Assembly: GCA_934668515.1 (NCBI GenBank) | Contig: CAKUNS010000031.1 | Location: forward strand, 1 to 16,502 | DNA: 16,502 bases | Reading direction: 5' to 3' | Source of the DNA: an uncultured Eggerthellaceae bacterium | GTDB lineage: Bacteria; Actinomycetota; Coriobacteriia; Coriobacteriales; Eggerthellaceae | Shown here: positions 5,954-11,861 of the stretch, one piece after another | Layout of the letters: every line of letters begins with the position of its first letter | Position numbering within the stretch: the stretch's first letter is position 1 | Translations under genes and position numbers: made by a program | Notes under the pieces: generated by a model | The model's database searches: none | Seen by the model: the letters and a program-made list of their open reading frames with translations, nothing else | Told to the model about the DNA's origin: nothing

Positions 5954-7245
5954 GTGGTTCTCTGAATGTTTCCCCTATGAATCCAATGCTGCGCGCCGAT
6001 GGTTCGCGTCGCGTTGTCATCACCGGAACGGGCGCTGTTTCGCCGGCTGGCGTTGGCGTTCAGGCGCTGTGGGACGCCGTGAGCGCGGGTGAGTGCTGCA
6101 TCGGTCCCATCGAGCGCTTTGACACTTCGGCTTTTGAGGTTCACAACGCAGGTGAGGTTCGCGGCTACGATGGCACCGAACACGGTCTGAGCAAGAAGGA
6201 AGCACGCCGTTTCGAGCGCTTCGTGCAGTATGCCATCACGGCATCGGATGAGGCGTTGGCTGAAGCCGGCCTTGATATGAATGCCGAAGACCCCACGCGC
6301 GTCGGCGTCGTTTACGGCAGCGGTATCGGTGGTATCGACGAGCTGCAGAAGAGTTTCTTCACCCTCCATGACAAGGGTCCGTCTCGTGTGAATCCGCTGT
6401 TCGTCCCCACGATGATCTCGAACATCGTGTCGGGCTGTCTTGCTATCCGCTATGGCATGAAGGGCGAGTGCATCAACGTCGTCACCGCTTGCGCAACCGG
6501 CACTCACTGCATTGGTCAGGCGTTGCGCGACATTCGTCACGGCTACATCGACGTGGCTTTGGCGGGTGGTTCGGAAGAGGCCGTGAGCGAGATCTGCATT
6601 GCGGGCTTCAGCAATCTTGGCGCTCTCTCGAAGGAAGAGGATCCTACTAAGGCCTCGCTTCCGTTCGATGCGCGTCGCCATGGCTTTGTCGCAGGCGAGG
6701 GCGCAGGTGCGGTTGTGCTGGAGTCTCTTGAGCATGCGCTTGATCGTGGCGCGAACATCATCGCCGAGGTTGTTGGTTTCGGCTCCACGGGCGATGCATA
6801 CCACATCACCGCTCCCGACCCCGAGGCCAACGGCGTGGCCCGTGCGATGAAGCAGGCGCTTGACGAGAGCGGTTACACCGTTGAGGACCTGGGACATCTG
6901 AATGCGCATGGCACTGGTACCAGCGCTAACGACTCCTCTGAATCGAAGGCGGTTCATTTGCTTTGCGGTGATGAGATCGGCTCTATGGTTCCCGTCACGT
7001 CCATCAAGGGAAGCACGGGGCATATGCTCGGTGCCGCAGGTGCGGTTGAGGCCATTGTCTGCGCGCTCTCTGTTGCCCGCGGCGTGGTCACGCCAACTGC
7101 TGGTTTCGCCGAGGCCGATCCTGAGTGCAGCGTCAACGTTGTCGCAGGCCGGATGATCGAGGTGCCGCAGAAGGTCGCACTGACCAATTCGCTTGGTTTC
7201 GGCGGGCATAATGCCTGTCTTGCGATTTCGCCTTATACGGCATAG
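5950..7245 (+). CDS. fabF: 3-oxoacyl-ACP synthase II (FabF)
   Basis: FabF condenses acyl-ACP with malonyl-ACP in each elongation round. Its ATG overlaps the fabG stop (ATGA), indicating translational coupling; GGAGG lies 9 nt upstream inside fabG. The Cys-His-His triad is present: Cys181 (TACATGTH), His320 (NAHGTGT) and His358 (KGSTGHMLGAAG), with Lys353 before the second His. The C-terminal NSLGFGGHNACLAI is diagnostic. At 431 aa it is slightly long, owing to about 18 N-terminal residues before RRVVITGTGAVSP. FabB/FabF subtype cannot be separated with certainty by eye, but the cluster position and TGTSANDSSESKAV fit FabF. Confidence 0.95.
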   Translation: MSGSLNVSPMNPMLRADGSRRVVITGTGAVSPAGVGVQALWDAVSAGECCIGPIERFDTSAFEVHNAGEVRGYDGTEHGLSKKEARRFERFVQYAITASDEALAEAGLDMNAEDPTRVGVVYGSGIGGIDELQKSFFTLHDKGPSRVNPLFVPTMISNIVSGCLAIRYGMKGECINVVTACATGTHCIGQALRDIRHGYIDVALAGGSEEAVSEICIAGFSNLGALSKEEDPTKASLPFDARRHGFVAGEGAGAVVLESLEHALDRGANIIAEVVGFGSTGDAYHITAPDPEANGVARAMKQALDESGYTVEDLGHLNAHGTGTSANDSSESKAVHLLCGDEIGSMVPVTSIKGSTGHMLGAAGAVEAIVCALSVARGVVTPTAGFAEADPECSVNVVAGRMIEVPQKVALTNSLGFGGHNACLAISPYTA

Positions 7246-7317
7246 CAGGTCTCGAGCCGTTGTTTCGTATCTGCTTGCGGTGCTCTTCGTCGTAAGCGGT
7301 TCTTCTTGGAGGTAATC

Positions 7318-7767
7318 ATGCCTGAAATCATTGCACCCTTCGAAAGGGACGTTGTCGAATCCATCTTGCCGCATCGCGATCCGTTCATCTGGGTATCGCG
7401 CGTCGTTTCGTGCGAGCCCGGCATCACTATCGTCGCAGAGCTTGACGTCGTTCCTGAACTCGATCTGTTTCGCGGGCATTTCCCCACGCATCCCGTTTTG
7501 CCCGGCGTCATTCTTATGGAGGCACTGGCTCAGGCTGCGTGCATTTGCATTCTTATGGGTCGTGACCAGGCCGGAACCATCGGGTTCCTTACAGGGATCG
7601 ATAAAGCGAAGTTCCGCCGTCAGGTTTTGCCTGGTGACAAGGTCACGCTGAAGGCCACCATCGTGAAGTCTTCTTCCCGTATGTGCGTTGCGGAAGTTGA
7701 AGCGTCGGTCGATGGCGCTCTGTGCGCAAGCGCCACGCAGAAGTACGTTCTTTCTAACGAGGAGTAA
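7318..7767 (+). CDS. fabZ: 3-hydroxyacyl-ACP dehydratase (FabZ)
   Basis: FabZ removes water from 3-hydroxyacyl-ACP to give the trans-2-enoyl substrate of FabK. The 149-aa hotdog-fold protein starts at ATG 7318 with GGAGG 5 nt upstream; an in-frame TTG at 7306 precedes that site and is not the start. Motifs: ILPHRDPFIWVSRV (16-29) and RGHFPTHPVLPGVILMEALAQ (52-72), containing catalytic His54 and Glu68 at the standard 14-residue spacing, then KFRRQVLPGD (98-107). The 72-nt gap after fabF is where accB lies in the streptococcal-type cluster. It holds only a weak hairpin (7273-7279 with 7291-7297, one G-U pair). The next gene starts 4 nt after the stop. Confidence 0.93.
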   Translation: MPEIIAPFERDVVESILPHRDPFIWVSRVVSCEPGITIVAELDVVPELDLFRGHFPTHPVLPGVILMEALAQAACICILMGRDQAGTIGFLTGIDKAKFRRQVLPGDKVTLKATIVKSSSRMCVAEVEASVDGALCASATQKYVLSNEE

Positions 7768-7771
7768 GGCG

Positions 7772-10309
7772 ATGGTTACCAAGGACGGATATTTCGTGTA
7801 CGACAGCGCCTCGTCAGCGGATGCGCCGAAACCGGAGACTCTCCCTGAATCTGATGTGGTTTATCGCATGGATCGCATTGCCTGCGAAGTCGATGGCTCG
7901 CTTGAGTCGCCCAATGCGGCAGCTGCGAGCGATCTTGCCGAGTACACGGAGGTTGCCCAGGACGCCAATCCTGCGACCGAGGCCCGTGGGGGAATCACGT
8001 CGCCTTTTGGAGAGGATCATCATCTTGATGAGACACATGCCCTGGTCATGGTGCATGGTAAGGATGCACGTTCTGTTCTGCAAAGCGTTGAAAGAGCGGG
8101 GATGCGCCCCTTCGCGCCGTACACGCGCGATCACGCTGCGGCATCGTACTTGCGTTTCGCTGCGGGAAAGGTGTGTCTTGGCGATAAGTATTCCGATGCG
8201 CTTTTTTCCAATGCGTACACTGTCTTGCAGGCCGCAAAGGAATGCCGAGCTTCGGTGATCCTGCTAGCCGACGAGGCCGTTGCTTTGGCTGAGGTTGATT
8301 CGTTCATCGCGCAGTCCGAGGCTGCGGGCATTCCTGTTTTCAAGACCGTCAGTACCGACACGCCTACGCTTGGTTGGACTCCCTGCACCACCGATCGCGT
8401 CGCTTCTGCCGACGAGGAGTGGCTTACCTGCAAGCATTGCGGTCTGACGTTCAACAGCGAAGTTGTAGCTAAAAGCTATTACACCTGCCCGAATTGCGGT
8501 TCGTATTTCCGCGAAACGTCGGAGCAGCGAATCAGTGATCTGCTGGACATGGGCAGCTTCGTCGAGTGGGATGCAAGCATGGAAGAAGGCGACCCACTCA
8601 GTTTCCCTGGTTATCTTGATAAGATTGCCAACCAACGCCGAAAGACGGGCCTTGACGAGGGTGTTCGCACCGGCGAGGGCTCTATTGCGGGCATGCGCAC
8701 GGCGTTCGCGGTGATGGACTCTACGTTCTTCATGGGATCCATGGGCGGGGCAGTTGGCGAGAAACTCAGCCGCATGATCGATCACGCGACCGAAGGGGGC
8801 TTGCCCGTTGTCATCTTCACTGCGTCGGGCGGTGCCCGTATGCAGGAGGGTCTTATCTCTTTGATGCAAATGGCCAAGGTCAGTTGTGCATTGGAGCGTC
8901 ACTCGGCTGCGGGTCTTTTGTACATCAGCGTGATCACCGATCCCACCACAGGCGGCGTTACGGCTTCTTTCGCTATGCAAGGCGACATCATCTTGGCCGA
9001 ACCGAACGCGCTTATCGGCTTTGCCGGCAAGCGCGTCATCCAAGACACCATTCGTCAGGAGTTGCCAAAGGGCTTCCAGACTGCGGAATTTGCTCTGAAG
9101 CATGGCTTGATCGACGCCGTTGTGTCGCGCGATCAGCTTCGTCGCACCCTGGCGCATTTGCTTGCCATGTATAAGCCCGTGTTCTCCAGCGAAGTTCTCG
9201 AAGGTGCCGTTTGCGAGGATGGAAGCGAATCGCGCATCCTCATGGATTACTCGTCCGTTGAGCGCGTTCTCGAGAACGGTCGCAACACCTACAATCACGT
9301 TGCGTACGGTCGTTTGCCTATCATCGATGCGCCAGAGGGCGCCGAACGCACCATCATCGATTCCCTTCGCGATCGTATTGCCAACGTGGGTGAGGCGATC
9401 GCTCCGCGAACCGAGCGGTTGAAGGAAGCACTCGGCGTCGTACGCGAAGACGGAATGCCGGCACGCTTCGTGCCCTCCGCTCATCACCACCTTGGCGACT
9501 CGCCTGAAAGCGAGAGCCCATCCTCTGAAGGGGATGCTTGGGCCAGCGTGCAGCTCGCTCGCAATATCCATCGTCCGACCTCTGTTCATTACATCGAGCA
9601 GGTTTTCGACGGTTTCATCGAGCTTCATGGCGATCGCGCTTTCGGTGACGACGGCGCTATCGTTGGCGGCGTTGCTTGGTTCGGCGGTCAGCCGGTTATG
9701 GTTATCGGCGAGGAAAAGGGCGTCGATTTGAAGGATCGCGTTGCACGCAACTTCGGTTGCCCGCAGCCCGAGGGCTATCGCAAGAGCCTTAGGTTGATGC
9801 GCCTGGCTGAGAAGTTCGATCTTCCCATTGTTTGCTTCGTTGACACTCAGGGTGCTTTCTGCGGTGCCGACGCCGAGGAACGCGGCCAGGGTAATGCCAT
9901 TGCCGACAATCTCATCGCGATGGCGGGGCTGAAAGTGCCTGTTGTCAGCGTTCTTCTTGGTGAAGGCGGCTCGGGCGGCGCTCTGGCGCTTGCGGTGTCG
10001 AACGTCGTCGGCATGCAGGAGCATGCGGTGTACTCGGTGCTTTCACCCGAAGGCTTCGCAAGCATTCTTTGGAAAGATCGTTCGCGTTCCGCAGAGGCCG
10101 CAGCGGTTATGAAGATGGGTGCCGATCAGGTTTGTCAGATGGGCATCGTCGATGAAGTGATTTCCGAGGGCGAAAAGCCTGCTCACGAGAATCCGGATGA
10201 AGCCGCGGCAAACGTCAAGCGCTTCATCGCGATTCAGCTAGCCCGCTTGTCAAAACTCTCTGCCGAGGAACTGGTGGCTGACAGGCATAGTCGATTCGCT
10301 CGTTTCTAG
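7772..10309 (+). CDS. accDA: Acetyl-CoA carboxylase carboxyltransferase, AccD-AccA fusion with an AccC-like N-terminal remnant
   Basis: This 845-aa protein transfers CO2 from carboxybiotin to acetyl-CoA, making malonyl-CoA. Start ATG 7772 lies 4 nt after the fabZ stop, with GGAG inside the end of fabZ. Order of parts: residues 1-85, acidic, Ala-rich and probably disordered; 88-192, a stretch resembling the pre-ATP-grasp domain of biotin carboxylase; 218-245, the AccD zinc ribbon (Cys220, Cys223, Cys239, Cys242; spacing CX2C-X15-CX2C); about 250-475, the beta carboxyltransferase (ASGGARMQEGLISLMQMAK, DPTTGGVTASFA); about 525-590, the helical linker like the AccA N-terminus; about 590-845, the alpha carboxyltransferase (QLARNIHRPTSVHYIE, FIELHGDRAFGDD, LGEGGSGGALALAVSN). 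In many bacteria AccD and AccA are separate. Neither BCCP (AccB) nor a full AccC is encoded in the window. Confidence 0.92.
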   Translation: MVTKDGYFVYDSASSADAPKPETLPESDVVYRMDRIACEVDGSLESPNAAAASDLAEYTEVAQDANPATEARGGITSPFGEDHHLDETHALVMVHGKDARSVLQSVERAGMRPFAPYTRDHAAASYLRFAAGKVCLGDKYSDALFSNAYTVLQAAKECRASVILLADEAVALAEVDSFIAQSEAAGIPVFKTVSTDTPTLGWTPCTTDRVASADEEWLTCKHCGLTFNSEVVAKSYYTCPNCGSYFRETSEQRISDLLDMGSFVEWDASMEEGDPLSFPGYLDKIANQRRKTGLDEGVRTGEGSIAGMRTAFAVMDSTFFMGSMGGAVGEKLSRMIDHATEGGLPVVIFTASGGARMQEGLISLMQMAKVSCALERHSAAGLLYISVITDPTTGGVTASFAMQGDIILAEPNALIGFAGKRVIQDTIRQELPKGFQTAEFALKHGLIDAVVSRDQLRRTLAHLLAMYKPVFSSEVLEGAVCEDGSESRILMDYSSVERVLENGRNTYNHVAYGRLPIIDAPEGAERTIIDSLRDRIANVGEAIAPRTERLKEALGVVREDGMPARFVPSAHHHLGDSPESESPSSEGDAWASVQLARNIHRPTSVHYIEQVFDGFIELHGDRAFGDDGAIVGGVAWFGGQPVMVIGEEKGVDLKDRVARNFGCPQPEGYRKSLRLMRLAEKFDLPIVCFVDTQGAFCGADAEERGQGNAIADNLIAMAGLKVPVVSVLLGEGGSGGALALAVSNVVGMQEHAVYSVLSPEGFASILWKDRSRSAEAAAVMKMGADQVCQMGIVDEVISEGEKPAHENPDEAAANVKRFIAIQLARLSKLSAEELVADRHSRFARF

Positions 10310-10347
10310 AACCGTTTCTCAATTGGGTCTGGCATTGTCTTGCGGTA

Positions 10348-10378
10348 TAGGTATAATAACCTACAAAACTGGTAGGTT
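10348..10378 (+). promoter_or_regulatory. cysE promoter region with overlapping inverted repeats
   Basis: A consensus -10 box TATAAT (10352-10357) lies about 45 nt upstream of the serine acetyltransferase start; no good -35 box is visible at 16-18 nt. Three TAGGT/ACCTA half-sites surround it. TAGGT (10348-10352) pairs with ACCTA (10359-10363) across the -10 box. AACCTAC (10358-10364) forms a perfect 7-bp inverted repeat with GTAGGTT (10372-10378), so the middle half-site can join either neighbour. An operator, for example for a cysteine-responsive Rrf2/CymR-type repressor, is a reasonable guess but unproven. The second repeat ends in TTTT and could alternatively weakly terminate accDA transcripts. 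Confidence 0.5.
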
Positions 10379-10402
10379 TTATCGAGAGACAAGCAGGAAT
10401 TT

Positions 10403-11305
10403 ATGTTTGAAGATTGCCTTAACGGCATTATCAAAGGTATCGAGCTCAACTACGACGATCCCATCATCTCGTATCGCGATGACAGACGCCATTTCCCCAG
10501 TCGCGAGCAAGTGAAGAAGATCATTAAAGACACGCGCAACATCATGTTCCCGCGTTTCTTTGAGGAAGGGGCAATTGCTTCGTCCGAGCCGAAGTATTTT
10601 ATCGGCAATACGATCCTTCAGATCTCGGATATGTTGTATGCCCAGGTGAAAGAAGCCTTTTTGTTCCGGGATGGCGACGGGACGAATGAGGACGAGATCG
10701 ATGCGAAAGCCCGTCGCGTCACCATGGCCTGGCTGAACGAGCTTCCCAAGGTGCAAGAGCTGCTTCTTAAGGACGTGCAGGCTGCTTATGACGGCGACCC
10801 CGCTGCGCAGTCAAAAGAGGAGATCGTTTTTTCGTATCCGGGATTTTACGCCATCCTCATCTTTCGATTGGCCCATGAGCTGTACTTGCTGGATGTCCCG
10901 CTGATCCCGCGCTTCATGACCGAGTACGCACATTCGTGCACAGGGGTTGACATGCATGCAGGCGCCACTGTTGGCGAGTACTTCTTCATCGATCATGCTA
11001 CGGGCGTCGTTATCGGCGAGACCACGGTCATTGGCAATCACGTGAAGATCTACCAGGGTGTGACCCTTGGCGCTCTCTCTCTTCGCGCAGGTCAGAAGCT
11101 TAAGGGCAAGAAACGTCACCCAACGGTCGAGGACAACGTCACCATCTATTCGAATGCCAGCGTTCTTGGCGGCGAGACGGTGGTTGGCGAGGGTTCCGTT
11201 ATTGCGGGCAGCACGTTTGTTACCGAATCGATCCCGCCTAACTCCCGCGTCACGCTGCGCAACCAGAACGTCGACGTTCGCGTTCCCGAGAAGAAGCGCG
11301 GCTAA
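10403..11305 (+). CDS. cysE: Serine O-acetyltransferase (CysE/EpsC type)
   Basis: The enzyme acetylates L-serine with acetyl-CoA to O-acetylserine, the precursor of cysteine. The 300-aa protein has a long helical N-terminal domain (1-165) and a C-terminal left-handed beta-helix built from hexapeptide repeats (about 180-280). Catalytic residues match the family: Asp183 (GVDMHAGA), His198 (FIDHATGVVIGET) and a His239-Pro (KKRHPTV). The loop VTLGALSLRAGQKLKGKKRHP is of the longer EpsC/SrpH-like kind rather than the enteric CysE loop. The ATG follows GCAGGAA. No cysK is adjacent. It lies 93 nt past accDA with its own -10 box and is closed by a terminator, so it is probably an independent transcript. 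Both enzymes use acetyl-CoA, but a regulatory link is not shown. Confidence 0.9.
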   Translation: MFEDCLNGIIKGIELNYDDPIISYRDDRRHFPSREQVKKIIKDTRNIMFPRFFEEGAIASSEPKYFIGNTILQISDMLYAQVKEAFLFRDGDGTNEDEIDAKARRVTMAWLNELPKVQELLLKDVQAAYDGDPAAQSKEEIVFSYPGFYAILIFRLAHELYLLDVPLIPRFMTEYAHSCTGVDMHAGATVGEYFFIDHATGVVIGETTVIGNHVKIYQGVTLGALSLRAGQKLKGKKRHPTVEDNVTIYSNASVLGGETVVGEGSVIAGSTFVTESIPPNSRVTLRNQNVDVRVPEKKRG

Positions 11306-11350
11306 CGAACGATTGTTTGCGGGTTGATGCTCGCATGTTGTGAATGATGA

Positions 11351-11388
11351 AAGGCTGCCTCACCAAACCGGTGGGCAGCCGTTTCGTT
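11351..11388. terminator. Bidirectional intrinsic terminator between cysE and queD
   Basis: Arms 11353-11364 and 11370-11380 (GGCTGCC-T-CACC with GGTGGGCAGCC) form an 11-bp GC-rich stem with one bulged T and a 5-nt loop. On the plus strand it is followed by GTTTCGTT; on the minus strand by TTTCAT. It sits between two convergent genes 81 nt apart and can serve both. On the minus strand it begins within 10 nt of the queD stop. Confidence 0.8.
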
Positions 11389-11806
11389 ACTTGCGATAAA
11401 AAGCGCGGTTGTTGGGCGTCTCGTCAACTTCGATTTCCGCGACGGGAAGTCCTTGTTTTTCGAGTTCGCCGAAGATGTGCTTCGCGAGGTTCTCAGCGGT
11501 AGTGCGGAAGGGAAGGACGGTCAGGTTGAAACCCTCGCTCTGCAAAGCTGCAAGAGTATCTAGTTTGAGCGATCCTTCTTCAATAAGGAAGGTGTGATCA
11601 AGCCCGTCGCAGATTTCCTTCACGGTTTTCTTGAACACGCCGAAATCGAGAACCATATCCTTCATGGTTCCCTCGGTTTGGAGCTCGGGTTGTTCGATTT
11701 TTGCCACAACGCGCCATCTATGGCCGTGAAGGTTCTCGCATTTGCCGTAATAATCCGTAAGAAAGTGGGCGCTGTCGAAAGCGTATTCGCATTCCAGTCC
11801 GTACAT
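11387..11806 (-). CDS. queD: 6-carboxy-tetrahydropterin synthase (QueD)
   Basis: QueD converts 7,8-dihydroneopterin triphosphate to 6-carboxy-5,6,7,8-tetrahydropterin on the preQ0/queuosine route. The 139-aa protein shows the family pattern: zinc ligands His14 (FDSAHFL), His27 and His29 (ENLHGHRW), catalytic Cys23 (GKCENLHGH), the pair LDHTFL (69-74), and a C-terminal TAENLAKHIF with EVDETPNNRAFY for pterin binding. The ATG follows AAGGAGA with a 3-nt spacer. It is the last gene of a minus-strand operon, 55 nt behind the SNF2 helicase. queC, queE and folE are not in the window, so the pathway must be completed elsewhere. A related 6-pyruvoyl-tetrahydropterin synthase activity cannot be excluded by eye. 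Confidence 0.9.
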   Translation of the reverse strand: MYGLECEYAFDSAHFLTDYYGKCENLHGHRWRVVAKIEQPELQTEGTMKDMVLDFGVFKKTVKEICDGLDHTFLIEEGSLKLDTLAALQSEGFNLTVLPFRTTAENLAKHIFGELEKQGLPVAEIEVDETPNNRAFYRK

Positions 11807-11826
11807 GGTTCTCCTTAACGTGTTTG

Positions 11827-11849
11827 CAGCTGATCGAGCGCATCAGCTG
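11827..11849 (-). repeat. Hairpin in the helicase-queD intergenic gap
   Basis: CAGCTGAT and ATCAGCTG (11827-11834, 11842-11849) form a perfect 8-bp inverted repeat with a 7-nt loop, between the helicase stop and the queD ribosome binding site. On the minus strand no U-tract follows (CAAACACG), so it is not a standard terminator. It may be an RNA processing or stability element or a protein site. Confidence 0.45.
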
Positions 11850-11861
11850 GTCTGCTTTCCT

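Noticed and set aside
7246..7317. Hairpin (7273-7279 with 7291-7297) in the fabF-fabZ gap as a terminator
   Set aside because: The 7-bp stem contains a G-U pair, has an 11-nt loop and is not followed by a U-tract.
7688..7771. Longer accDA start inside fabZ at 7688
   Set aside because: The added 28 residues are an out-of-frame reading of the conserved fabZ C-terminus; the ATG at 7772 has GGAG upstream and the usual 4-nt gene gap.
5905..7782. Long open frame (625 codons) on the minus strand opposite fabF and fabZ
   Set aside because: It lies entirely antisense to two well-supported enzymes, has no ribosome binding site and shows no recognisable domain; its Arg/His/Ala-rich composition is typical of a reverse-frame reading of biased codons.
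8264..10024. Long open frame (586 codons) on the minus strand opposite accDA
   Set aside because: Antisense to clear AccD and AccA motifs, with shadow-like composition and no start signal.
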